In this document: piece after piece, positions 1-7,701 of the stretch
Layout of the letters: the number at the start of each line of letters is the position of its first letter
Numbering within the stretch: the first letter of the stretch is position 1
DNA from: Caenispirillum bisanense
GTDB taxonomy: Bacteria > Pseudomonadota > Alphaproteobacteria > Rhodospirillales > Rhodospirillaceae
Assembly: GCF_039523075.1 (NCBI RefSeq)
Contig: NZ_BAAAEP010000023.1
Location: 3,687 to 67,686 of the forward strand
Reading direction: 5' to 3'
DNA: 64,000 bases
Notes under the pieces: generated by a model
Seen by the model: only the letters and a program-made list of their open reading frames with translations
What the model was told of the DNA's origin: nothing
Databases searched by the model: none
Made by a program: the position numbers and the translations under genes

Positions 1-1598
1 ATGTAGTTGGGGATGGTCGGGATGCCCATGCCGAGGATCAGGCACGCCAGCATGGTCAGCACCAGCGACAGGAACAGGTTGTTCTCGCCGACCGCCACGA
101 TGACGCGGGTGAAGTTGGTGGCGGCGCCGGTGAGCGTCATGGTGCCGATGATCACACCCACCAGGGCGCAGGCGACCGCCACCGGCAGGGCGTTGCGGGC
201 GCCCTCGCCCAGGGCTTCCAGGCAGATGCGCAGGGTCTGGCGGCCGCCCTTGACCAGAAACAGGCCGCCCACCAGCACCGCGACGGTGCCGAGCAGCATG
301 TAGGGCAGCATGTTGTTGTCGTAGGCGAGCCAGCCGACGACGCCGATCACCACCCAGAACACATAGCGCAGCGCCATCACCCGGAACCGCGCCGACAGCG
401 CCGAGCCCATGATGATGATGGCAGTGAAGCCGAGGCCGACGGTGCCGGCAAACAGCGGCGTGAAGCCGGCGAACAGCAGGAACACCAGCACCGCCAGCGG
501 CAGCAGCAGGTACCAGCTGCCGGTGATGGCCTTGCTGACGCTCGGCAGCTGGTCCTTGGACATGCCGCGCAGGCCGAGGCGCGCCGCCTCCAGGTGCACC
601 ATCCAGAAGGCGGTGCCGAAGTAGAGGATGGCCGGGATGATGGCCGCCTTGATGACGTCGACATAGGCGACGTTCAGCGTCTCCGCCATGATGAAGGCGA
701 CGGCGCCCATCACTGGCGGCATGATCTGGCCGCCCATGCTGGCGGTGGCCTCGACGGCGCCGGCGAAGGCGGGGCGGAAGCCCGACCGCTTCATCATCGG
801 GATGGTGAACTGGCCGGTGGTGACCACGTTGGCGACGCCCGACCCGTTCACCGTGCCCATCAGCGCCGAGCTGACCACCGCCACCTTGGCCGGGCCGCCC
901 TGGGTGTGGCCGACCGATCCGATGGAGATGTCGGTGAACAGCTTGATGATGCCGGCGCGTTCCAGGAACGAGCCGAAGACGATGAACAGGAAGATGTAGG
1001 TCGCCGACACATAGGTCGGGATGCCGAAGATGCCCTCGTGCCCCAGGTACATCTGGTCCACCACCTGGGCGAAGGAATAGCCGCGGTGATTGAGCGGGCT
1101 CGGCAGGTATTCGCCCAGCAGCGCATAGGCCAGGAACAGGGCGCAGATGATCGGCAGGGCGATGCCCATGACCCGGCGGGCCGCCTCGAACACCAGCACC
1201 ACGGTGATGCAGCCGATGACGATGTCGGTCAGGTTGGGGTCGCCGGACCGCCAGATGATGTCGCCTTCAAACACCCAGTGATAGAAGGCGAGCACGAAGC
1301 CGGTGACGCCCAGCAGGGCATCGAACCAGAACTGCACGCCCTTGCTGGTGCGCATGCGCGCCGTCAGGATGAAGGTCAGCAGCAGCACGAAGCCGACATG
1401 GACCGAACGGACCACCAGCGTGCTCTGGGCGATGATGCCGGCGGCGGTGAGGATCTGCCACGTAGAAAAGGCGATGGCGATGAAGAAGATCAGCTTGCCG
1501 AGCAGCGTCGTGCGCTCGCCCAGGCTGATGTGCATGACGCCGGCGTCGGCTTCCCGCTCGGCGGGAGTGACGGGCTCGGAAGGGGTCCCGGTGGACAT
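1..1598 (-). CDS. TRAP transporter fused 4TM/12TM permease (partial)
   Basis: Membrane permease of a TAXI-type tripartite (TRAP) importer, in which the small DctQ-like and large DctM-like subunits are joined in one chain. The start is the ATG read from 1598; the reading frame stays open to the window edge, so the C-terminus is missing. The translated part is a long series of hydrophobic helices. It contains the Gly-rich DctM-type segments SVGHTQGGPAKVAVVSSALMG and GSGVANVVTTGQFTIP, followed by MGGQIMPPVMGAVAF. It lies downstream of the TAXI solute receptor on the same strand, as is usual for this family. Substrate is unknown; TAXI systems generally take up small organic acids using a sodium gradient (family knowledge). 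Family call is firm, substrate is not. Confidence 0.9.
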   Translation of the reverse strand, partial: MSTGTPSEPVTPAEREADAGVMHISLGERTTLLGKLIFFIAIAFSTWQILTAAGIIAQSTLVVRSVHVGFVLLLTFILTARMRTSKGVQFWFDALLGVTGFVLAFYHWVFEGDIIWRSGDPNLTDIVIGCITVVLVFEAARRVMGIALPIICALFLAYALLGEYLPSPLNHRGYSFAQVVDQMYLGHEGIFGIPTYVSATYIFLFIVFGSFLERAGIIKLFTDISIGSVGHTQGGPAKVAVVSSALMGTVNGSGVANVVTTGQFTIPMMKRSGFRPAFAGAVEATASMGGQIMPPVMGAVAFIMAETLNVAYVDVIKAAIIPAILYFGTAFWMVHLEAARLGLRGMSKDQLPSVSKAITGSWYLLLPLAVLVFLLFAGFTPLFAGTVGLGFTAIIIMGSALSARFRVMALRYVFWVVIGVVGWLAYDNNMLPYMLLGTVAVLVGGLFLVKGGRQTLRICLEALGEGARNALPVAVACALVGVIIGTMTLTGAATNFTRVIVAVGENNLFLSLVLTMLACLILGMGIPTIPNY

Positions 1599-1743
1599 GG
1601 ACTGTCGGTTCCGTGCTCTTAGGGCTGCGGGCAGCGGGATCGGCGGGAAGACGCTGACCACGGGCAACCGGCCGCGGTCGGAAAGCAGGAGGCGGCGGCC
1701 CGTTTCCAGGCCGCCGCCATCCCATGCGGATCAGGTGCGCCGC

Positions 1744-2691
1744 TTACAGGGCGCCCTGTTCCTTGTAGAAGCGCTCCGCGCCCGGGTGCAGCGGCAGCGG
1801 CATGCCCTTGGCGGCGGTGCCGATGTCGATGCCATTGGCGGCGGAGTGGGCGGAGACCAGCTCGGCCTTCTTCTCGAACATCTGCTTGGTCATCTCGTAC
1901 ACCACCTCTTCCGGCACGTCGGAGTGGGTGATGAGGAAGTTGATGATGGCGACGGTCGGGACGTCCTGGTCGACGCCGTTGTAGGTGCCGGCCGGCACGT
2001 TCTCGGCGATGAACACCGGCTCGCCGATCTTCTCCACCACATCGGCCGGAACGGCGACGATGGTGATGTCGGTGACCGAGGCGAGGTCGCGGATGGCGGA
2101 AACGCCAAGGCCGGCGGACAGCAGGGTGGCATCGATCTGACGGTTCTTCATCAGCTCGACGCTTTCGGCGAACGGCAGGTATTCCACCTTGCCGAAGTCC
2201 TTGTAGGTCATGCCGGCGGCGCCGAACACCTTGCGGGCGTTCAGTTCGGTGCCCGACTTGGGCGCGCCGACGGAGATGCGCTTGCCCTTCAGGTCTTCCA
2301 GGGTGGTGATGCCGCTGTCCTTGCGGGCGACGATCTGGATGAAGTTGGGGTACACGGCCGCCAGGCCGCGCAGCTTGTCCAGCTTGTTGCGGAAGCCCGC
2401 TTCCTCGTTGCCGGCCCAGGCATCGGCCACCGAATCGCCCAGCGAGAAGCCGACTTCACCGCGGCCCTGCTGCAGCAGGTTCAGGTTCTCGACGGACGCC
2501 TTGGTCGCCTGCACGCTGGTGCGGACGTCCGGAATGGCATCGGCATAGACCTTCGACAGCGCCACACCCAGCGGGTAGTAGACGCCGGAGGTGCCGCCGG
2601 TGAGCACGGTGATGAACTGCTCGGCATGCGCCATCGGCGCGGCCACCATGCTCGCAACGGCGACGGCCGCCGCCATCAGGGTCTTCTTCAT
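1744..2691 (-). CDS. TAXI family TRAP transporter solute-binding protein
   Basis: Periplasmic receptor that delivers substrate to the adjoining TRAP permease. I chose the ATG at 2691 because it is preceded by GGGAGGGA and opens a clear signal peptide (MKKTLMAAAVAVASM, cleavage after AHA). An in-frame start 18 codons upstream would spoil the signal peptide. Mature protein shows TAXI-family features: GGTSGVYYPLG near the N-terminus, the QATKASVENLNLLQ stretch, and KGKRISVGAPKSGTE in the middle. Length (315 residues) is normal. About 145 bases separate it from the permease start, so the two probably share a transcript. Ligand cannot be read from sequence. Confidence 0.92.
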   Translation of the reverse strand: MKKTLMAAAVAVASMVAAPMAHAEQFITVLTGGTSGVYYPLGVALSKVYADAIPDVRTSVQATKASVENLNLLQQGRGEVGFSLGDSVADAWAGNEEAGFRNKLDKLRGLAAVYPNFIQIVARKDSGITTLEDLKGKRISVGAPKSGTELNARKVFGAAGMTYKDFGKVEYLPFAESVELMKNRQIDATLLSAGLGVSAIRDLASVTDITIVAVPADVVEKIGEPVFIAENVPAGTYNGVDQDVPTVAIINFLITHSDVPEEVVYEMTKQMFEKKAELVSAHSAANGIDIGTAAKGMPLPLHPGAERFYKEQGAL

Positions 2692-3065
2692 GTAACTATC
2701 CCTCCCATAGGATAACGATACGGTTGTGCGGCTTCCCACGGCCACATACCAGAGCCCTGCGGTTGACTATATAGCCTTGAAGCATCTACGCCAACTGCCG
2801 AGCCGGCCGCGGGTTCCACCGCCCGATGGCAGAGGCAGCTGATCGGCCACAGGCCGGGTATCACCTTCTTAGGTAGTAAATCTGGGAAAAGCTCGTATGC
2901 CGCAGGGCATATGGCGCCGTTTGCGTCGTGCGGCAATCATGAGCATCCCACAGATCAGGCCCGAGTCGCCCATGCCGCCGCTGCCGCCCGCCCGCTCTGC
3001 CGTTGCTTTCCCTAGCGCCATGGCCGCACCCGGCGGCGACGCGCCGGCCTAGGGAGGGCGCCGCC
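2692..3065. promoter_or_regulatory. Divergent intergenic region between TRAP and cas genes
   Basis: About 370 bases without a convincing gene. Besides the TAXI promoter it holds a perfect inverted repeat TATGCC-GCAG-GGCATA at 2896-2911, which could be an operator for either divergent gene. The cas4-cas1 ribosome-binding site (AGGGAGGG) lies at its right end. No clear plus-strand promoter was identified. Confidence 0.4.
2766..2794 (-). promoter_or_regulatory. Predicted sigma70 promoter of the TAXI receptor gene
   Basis: Reading the minus strand, TTGGCG (2789-2794) and TATAGT (2766-2771) are separated by exactly 17 bases, about 70 bases before the TAXI receptor start codon. This is a good housekeeping-type promoter for such GC-rich DNA. 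Inferred from sequence only. Confidence 0.55.
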
Positions 3066-4874
3066 ATGGTCGACGACGACGGCAGCGACGGTCCCGACAG
3101 CGGCAGCGGCCCCGGTAGCGGCACCGCCGCCGGCTCCCGCTCCGGCCCCTGGCAGCCGGAACTCCCCCTCGCCTTCCCCGGCGGCAAGACTGTGGACGTG
3201 CCGCCGCTGCCGGTACGCATGGTCAACGAATTCGTCTACTGCCCGCGCCTCGCCTATCTGGAGTGGGTGCAGGGGGAATGGTCCGACAGCGCCGACACGG
3301 TGGAAGGCCGCACCGTCCACCGCCGCACCGACGGCAAGGCCGACCCCACCCCCGAACCGCCGGCCGAGGACGAACCGCCGGAGCGCATCCATGCCCGCTC
3401 CGTCTGGCTGACCTCGGACACCCTCGGCATCACCGCCAAGCTGGATCTGGTGGAGGGCGACGGGGCCCGCGTCGCGCCGGTCGACTACAAGCGCGGCAAG
3501 CGCCCGCATGTGGAGAAGCGCGCCCATGCACCGGAGCGCGTCCAGGTCGCCCTGCAATGCCTGCTGCTGCGCGAGGCCGGCTTCCAGTGCGACGAGGGCA
3601 TCCTCTATTTCGCCGCCAGCCGCGAGCGGGTGCGGGTGCCGCTCGACGCCGACCTGGAGGCGGAGGCCCATGCCGCCGTCTCCGGCCTGCGGCTGATGGC
3701 GGCTAGCGGCCACATTCCGCCGCCGCTGTCCGACAGCCCGAAGTGCATCCGCTGCTCGCTCAACGCCATCTGCCTGCCGGACGAAGTGGGCTGGCTGCGC
3801 GGCCGCCAGTCGGAGCCGCGCCCGCTCGCCGCCGGCCGCGACGAGGCGCTGCCGCTGGTGGTGCAGGCCAACGGCGCCCGCATCGGCAAGTCCGAACACA
3901 CCCTGGTCGTCACCCTGCGCGACGACGACACCGGCACCGAAAGCCGCACCGAGGCGCGGCTGGTGGATGTGTCGGAGGTGGTGCTGATGGGCAACGTGTC
4001 GCTCACCGCCCCCGCCCTGCACGAGTTGCTGCGGCGGGAAATTCCCGTCAGCTGGCACAGCTATGGCGGCTGGTTCCTCGGCCACAGCGTGTCGTCGGGC
4101 CACAAGAACGTGGAGCTGCGCACCCACCAGTACCGCGCCAGCTTCGACCCCGCCTTCTGCCTGCGCTTCGCCCGCGGGCTGGTGGATGCCAAGATCGCCA
4201 ACGCCCGCACGCTCATCCGCCGCAATGCCCGCGGCGCCGACGGGGCGGCCCCGGCGGAGGTGCTGGACAAGCTCAGCCGCGACCGCAAGGCGGCCCTGGC
4301 GGCGCCGTCGCTGGAGACGCTGCTGGGGGTGGAGGGCTCGGCGGCGGCGCGGGCCTTCGGGTGCTGGGGCACGCTGCTGCGCCCGCCAGAAGGGCCGGTG
4401 CCCGCCTTCGACCCCGCCCGCCGCAGCCGCCGGCCGCCGGCCGATCCGGTCAATGCGCTGCTGTCGTTCCTCTATTCCATGCTGGCGCGGGCGTGGACGA
4501 TCCGGCTTTCGGCGGTGGGCTTCGACCCCTTCCGCGGCTTCTACCACCAGCCGCGCTACGGCCGCCCGGCGCTGGCGCTGGACATGATGGAGCCGTTCCG
4601 GCCGCTGATCGCCGACAGCGTGGCGCTGCAGCTGATCAACACCGGCGAGATCAAGGCCCGCGACTTCATCACCGGCGGCGGCTCCGCCACCCTGACGCCG
4701 GGCGGCCGCCGCACCGTCATCGCGGCGTTCGAGCGGCGGCTGTCGCAAGAGATCACCCATCCGGTGTTCGGCTACCGCGTCTCCTACCGCCGCCTGCTGG
4801 AGGTTCAGGCCCGCCTGCTCGGCCGCCACCTGGCCGGGGAGATCGCCGAGTACCCGCACATCATCCCCCGCTGA
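3066..4874 (+). CDS. cas4-cas1: CRISPR-associated Cas4-Cas1 fusion endonuclease
   Basis: Adaptation enzyme that trims and integrates new spacers with Cas2. The ATG at 3066 follows AGGGAGGG and gives 602 residues; earlier in-frame starts lack such a site. Residues 1-45 are a low-complexity Gly/Ser/Pro tail. Residues 50-240 are a Cas4 domain with the iron-sulfur cysteines Cys59, Cys227, Cys230 and Cys236 and the RecB-type nuclease motif DYKRGK (140-145). Residues 265-600 are Cas1 with the three expected metal ligands in their usual contexts: Glu423 (GVEGSAAARA), His494 (FYHQPRYGR) and Asp506 (LDMMEPFRP). All key residues are present, so it should be active. Such fusions are typical of type I-U/I-G (and V-B) systems. 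It is followed by cas2 after 27 bases; no Cas3, Cas5, Cas7 or Cas8 lies nearby. Confidence 0.96.
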   Translation: MVDDDGSDGPDSGSGPGSGTAAGSRSGPWQPELPLAFPGGKTVDVPPLPVRMVNEFVYCPRLAYLEWVQGEWSDSADTVEGRTVHRRTDGKADPTPEPPAEDEPPERIHARSVWLTSDTLGITAKLDLVEGDGARVAPVDYKRGKRPHVEKRAHAPERVQVALQCLLLREAGFQCDEGILYFAASRERVRVPLDADLEAEAHAAVSGLRLMAASGHIPPPLSDSPKCIRCSLNAICLPDEVGWLRGRQSEPRPLAAGRDEALPLVVQANGARIGKSEHTLVVTLRDDDTGTESRTEARLVDVSEVVLMGNVSLTAPALHELLRREIPVSWHSYGGWFLGHSVSSGHKNVELRTHQYRASFDPAFCLRFARGLVDAKIANARTLIRRNARGADGAAPAEVLDKLSRDRKAALAAPSLETLLGVEGSAAARAFGCWGTLLRPPEGPVPAFDPARRSRRPPADPVNALLSFLYSMLARAWTIRLSAVGFDPFRGFYHQPRYGRPALALDMMEPFRPLIADSVALQLINTGEIKARDFITGGGSATLTPGGRRTVIAAFERRLSQEITHPVFGYRVSYRRLLEVQARLLGRHLAGEIAEYPHIIPR

Positions 4875-4901
4875 AGCCCAGCGCCAGAGGAGACCGCCGC
4901 C

Positions 4902-5198
4902 ATGGCCGACGACGAGCACCTGTTCGTGGTGAGCTACGACATCTCCGACCGCAAGCGCTGGCGCCGGCTGTTCAAGCTGATGCACGGCTACGGCGCGTGG
5001 CTTCAGTTCTCGGTCTTCCAGTGCCGCATGAGCCGCCGCCGGCTGGCGGAGCTGAAGGCGGCCTGCGACGAGATCATCAACCACAACGCCGACCACGTCC
5101 TGATCCTCGACCTCGGTCCCGCCGACCGGGTCAAGCCGCGGGTGGAAAGCCTGGGGCGCACGTTCGACCCAGTACCGCGCGAGCCGATCATCGTGTAG
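4902..5198 (+). CDS. cas2: CRISPR-associated endoribonuclease-fold protein Cas2
   Basis: Small partner of Cas1 that forms the core of the spacer integration complex. 98 residues, the usual Cas2 size, with the ferredoxin-like start HLFVVSYDISDRKRWRRLFK and its conserved Asp in YDISD; GYGAWLQFSVFQCRM matches the standard Cas2 second strand region. A GGAG ribosome-binding site precedes the ATG. It lies 27 bases after cas4-cas1 and 222 bases before the first CRISPR repeat, so the two genes form an adaptation operon reading toward the array. Confidence 0.96.
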   Translation: MADDEHLFVVSYDISDRKRWRRLFKLMHGYGAWLQFSVFQCRMSRRRLAELKAACDEIINHNADHVLILDLGPADRVKPRVESLGRTFDPVPREPIIV

Positions 5199-5420
5199 AC
5201 TGCCACACGCGGCGGTACCCGCCCCGCAAACGCGAACGGCCCCCCGGCACCGCCGAGACGGGACTCGCTCGCGTGGCTCTAGAACATTGTGAAGGCGTGA
5301 GAATACCCGGGTGCGACCGGTTGCCGGCGAGGATCTCCGGCGTCGGCGCTCACCTCTCACCACCCCCGCTCGCGATTCTGCGGGAAGAGGGGTGAAGACC
5401 GGGAGGAAAATCCAACCGCC
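5199..5420 (+). promoter_or_regulatory. Probable CRISPR leader
   Basis: The 222 bases between cas2 and the first repeat. The placement next to the adaptation genes and the distribution of repeat variants (newest variant at this end, decayed repeat at the far end) both indicate that this is the leader side. It is somewhat less GC-rich around 5280-5310, but I could not identify a specific promoter or integration-host-factor site. Confidence 0.6.
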
Positions 5421-6341
5421 CTTCCCCCGCCATCAGAGCGGGGGCCTCATTGAAGCGCGGCGGGCTGCGGCCACCCCGGGCACGAGGCGCACGAGGCTTC
5501 CCCCGCCATCAGAGCGGGGGCCTCATTGAAGCCGGCGGGCCAGGATGTCGGCGGGAACGCCGGCGCGGGCCTCTTCCCCCGCCATCAGAGCGGGGGCCTC
5601 ATTGAAGCCGCGAGTGCTCGCGCCGCTCAGCCAGCACCAGATTGCGCTTCCCCCGACATCAGAGCGGGGGCCTCATTGAAGCGCGACGCCCACCAGGAAG
5701 GTCCGCTCGTCCTTGCCGTCCTTCCCCCGACATCAGAGCGGGGGCCTCATTGAAGCTTGTCGCGCCGACCACAGCACCAGCCGGACCGGACCCTTCCCCC
5801 GACATCAGAGCGGGGGCCTCATTGAAGCCGACTGGCCGCCGCAACCGCGGGAGGCCCCGCATGATCTTCCCCCGACATCAGAGCGGGGGCCTCATTGAAG
5901 CCTGTCTGCGGTCGCTGGTCACTAACCGATGTATTGGCTTCCCCCGACATCAGAGCGGGGCCTCATTGAAGCCCCTTGCCTTCCGGGAGGCGGGTCGAAA
6001 CCGGGAGACTTCCCCCGACATCAGAGCGGGGGCCTCATTGAAGCAGAGCGTAGACGCGCTGCGCCGGCGTGGCCGCCTCGACACCTTCCCCCGACATCAG
6101 AGCGGGGCCCCATTGAAGCCCGCTGTTCCTGGAATTGAGCGACGAGGGCGCCGAGTTCCTTCCCCCGACATCAGAGCGGGGCCTCATTGAAGCCGGACGG
6201 AGGCCCTGTGCCTGGCGGCCGTAAAGCAGAATGCTTCCCCCGCCCTCAGAGCGGGGGCCTCATTGAAGCGCGCAGACGGCATCCCATCGCAGACCGTTGA
6301 GGGTACTTCCCCCCACCCTCACTGCCAGGCCCTCATCAACC
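5421..6341 (+). CRISPR. CRISPR array: 12 repeats plus one degenerate terminal repeat
   Basis: Repeats are 36 bases, beginning CTTCCCCCG and ending CCTCATTGAAGC, with an internal stem CCCCCG/CGGGGG. Starts: 5421, 5497, 5573, 5647, 5721, 5793, 5866, 5938, 6009, 6085, 6159, 6234; a thirteenth, heavily mutated copy lies at 6306-6341. Spacers between the good repeats are 40, 40, 38, 38, 36, 37, 36, 36, 40, 39 and 40 bases, all different, and a further 36 bases precede the decayed copy. Repeats 1-3 read GCCATC at positions 9-14, repeats 4-11 read GACATC, repeat 12 reads GCCCTC. Repeats 8, 10 and 11 lack one G of the G5 run, and repeat 10 has an additional T-to-C change. The ATTGAAGC end fits type I-U/I-G-like repeats in family knowledge. 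Transcription is inferred to be rightward from the cas2 side. Confidence 0.97.
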
Positions 6342-7082
6342 GCGCCTCACACCCCCCGCGTCGGGCCGGCGAAGTGGAGGGCGGAGAGGGTGCAGGGGCG
6401 GGGTTGCAGCAGGGCGTGGCGGAGGCTCGCCCACACGGCCGCGCCGGTCAGGCCCGGCTCGCCGGCGGTCTCGTCCCGGTGGGGGGCCAGGGGGGTCGGG
6501 GGTGGTGAAGTCGGGGGGATAGGCGGCGATGATGCGGAAGCCCTCCGGCCGCAGGCGGGCGCCCAGGATCTCGCAGAAGCCCGACAGGCCGTGCTTGGCG
6601 GCATAGAAGGCCGGATGGGCGGCGGAGGCGGTGAAGCCCGGGCGGCCGCACACCGACACCATGGCCACGATGTCCGGCGCCGCCGACCGTCGCAAGGCCG
6701 GCAGCAGGGCGCGCGTCAGCAGGATCTGCCCGGTCAGGCCGGCGGCCAGGGCGGCGGCGATGGCGGCATCGTCGGCGCCGTCGTCCAGCCCCCCTTCCAG
6801 CCACGGCGCCGCGCTCAGCACCAGGATGTCGAGCGGCGCCGGGTCGGCCGTCAGCGCCGCCGCGAAGGCGCGGATGGCCGCAGCGTCGCCCAGGTCGCAC
6901 CCGTAGGCGCGGGCCGAGCCGCCGTAGCGGGCGATGTCGGCGCCGGTGCGGCGGGCGGCGGCCTCGCCGCGGGCGCACAGGTCCACCTGCGCCCCCTCCC
7001 GCGCCAGCCATACCGCCACCGCGCGGCCGAAATCACGGCCGGCGCCGGTCACCACCACGCGCTTTCCGGCAAAGGGCTCCAT
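6336..7082 (-). CDS. Short-chain dehydrogenase/reductase, C-terminus apparently frameshifted
   Basis: NAD(P)-dependent oxidoreductase of the SDR family; substrate unknown. N-terminal cofactor loop TGAGRDFG (Gly-x-x-x-Gly variant with Asp in place of the middle Gly), middle strand LVLSAAPW, and active-site YAAK in HPAFYAAKHG. The ATG at 7082 has AAGGAG upstream. The uninterrupted frame ends at 6336 in Arg/Pro-rich sequence unlike an SDR. Shifting by one base at the G6 run 6490-6495 gives a plausible tail (LAPHRDETAGEPGLTG...) ending at 6347. So one extra base is likely, either a sequencing error or a true inactivating change. It is divergent from soxR and its promoter carries a SoxR box, so it is probably induced by redox-cycling compounds. 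Confidence 0.85.
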   Translation of the reverse strand: MEPFAGKRVVVTGAGRDFGRAVAVWLAREGAQVDLCARGEAAARRTGADIARYGGSARAYGCDLGDAAAIRAFAAALTADPAPLDILVLSAAPWLEGGLDDGADDAAIAAALAAGLTGQILLTRALLPALRRSAAPDIVAMVSVCGRPGFTASAAHPAFYAAKHGLSGFCEILGARLRPEGFRIIAAYPPDFTTPDPPGPPPGRDRRRAGPDRRGRVGEPPPRPAATPPLHPLRPPLRRPDAGGVRRG

Positions 7083-7116
7083 CGCAGGTCTCCTTGAGGA
7101 TGGACGAGGAGCACCC

Positions 7117-7147
7117 GAGATAGATCCTCAACCATGGTTGAGGTCAA
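7117..7147 (-). promoter_or_regulatory. SoxR-controlled promoter with perfect sox box
   Basis: The 18-base perfect palindrome CCTCAACCATGGTTGAGG (7126-7143) closely matches the known soxS operator (CCTCAA...TTGAGG). On the minus strand it sits between TTGACC (7142-7147, -35) and TATCTC (7117-7122, -10) with a 19-base spacer, the over-long spacing characteristic of MerR/SoxR-activated promoters. It drives the SDR gene and overlaps the region just upstream of soxR, so autoregulation is possible. Confidence 0.85.
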
Positions 7148-7157
7148 GGAGCAACCG

Positions 7158-7619
7158 ATGAACCGCCGCACCCCCGCCGCCACGGTCCGCGAACTGACGG
7201 TGGGGGAGGTCTCGCGCCGGGCCGGCGTGCCGGTCTCCACCCTGCACTTCTACGAGGCGCGCGGCCTGATCCGCAGCGCCCGCACCGGCGGCAACCAGCG
7301 CCGCTACCCGCGCGAGGTGCTGCGGCGCATTGCCGTCATCCGCGTCGCCCAGCGGGCCGGCGTGCCGCTGGCGGAGGTCCGCGAGGCCCTCGCCACCCTG
7401 CCCGACGGCCGCACGCCGACGGCGGAGGACTGGGCGGTGCTCGCCGCCGCCTGGCACGAGCGGCTGGAGGAGCGCATCCGCCGCCTCACCCGCCTGCGCG
7501 ACCTGATGGGGGCCTGCCTCGGCTGCGGCTGCCTGTCGGTGGCCGCCTGCCCGCTGCACAACCCCGACGACCGCGCCGGCGACCGCGGCCCCGGCCCCCG
7601 CTTCATCGAGGAGCCCTGA
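7158..7619 (+). CDS. soxR: Redox-sensitive transcriptional activator SoxR
   Basis: MerR-family dimeric regulator that senses oxidation of a [2Fe-2S] cluster. I chose the ATG at 7158 (AGGAG 7 bases upstream); an ATG at 7134 lies inside the sox box and is unlikely. The 153-residue product has a winged helix-turn-helix (TVGEVSRRAGVPVSTLHFYE), a dimerisation helix, and the diagnostic cluster ligands Cys120, Cys123, Cys125 and Cys131 in CLGCGCLSVAAC. Only one target, the divergent SDR gene, is visible here. A GC-rich hairpin follows the stop codon. Confidence 0.96.
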   Translation: MNRRTPAATVRELTVGEVSRRAGVPVSTLHFYEARGLIRSARTGGNQRRYPREVLRRIAVIRVAQRAGVPLAEVREALATLPDGRTPTAEDWAVLAAAWHERLEERIRRLTRLRDLMGACLGCGCLSVAACPLHNPDDRAGDRGPGPRFIEEP

Positions 7620-7620
7620 A

Positions 7621-7644
7621 CCCCGCCGCCGAACACCGGCGGGG
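7621..7644 (+). terminator. Hairpin after soxR
   Basis: CCCCGCCG and CGGCGGGG form a perfect 8-base stem around an 8-base loop directly after the soxR stop. There is no T-run, so it may act as a weak terminator or as an mRNA-stabilising structure separating soxR from the oxidoreductase operon. Confidence 0.5.
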
Positions 7645-7701
7645 CGGTGCGCGTTGGCCTCTCGCACTCCTGCACCGCGACCGCAAGGCGAGGACCGGCC
7701 A

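Noticed and set aside
3012..5363. Very long open frame on the minus strand across cas4-cas1 and cas2
   Set aside because: His/Arg/Gly-rich translation typical of an antisense frame in GC-rich DNA; the plus-strand Cas proteins explain the region.
5526..6190. Overlapping open frames across the CRISPR array with repeated PDIRAGAS or PRHQSGGLIEA segments
   Set aside because: They are translations of the CRISPR repeats, not proteins.
7134..7157. Earlier ATG for soxR
   Set aside because: It lies within the sox box and has no ribosome-binding site; the ATG at 7158 has AGGAG in place.
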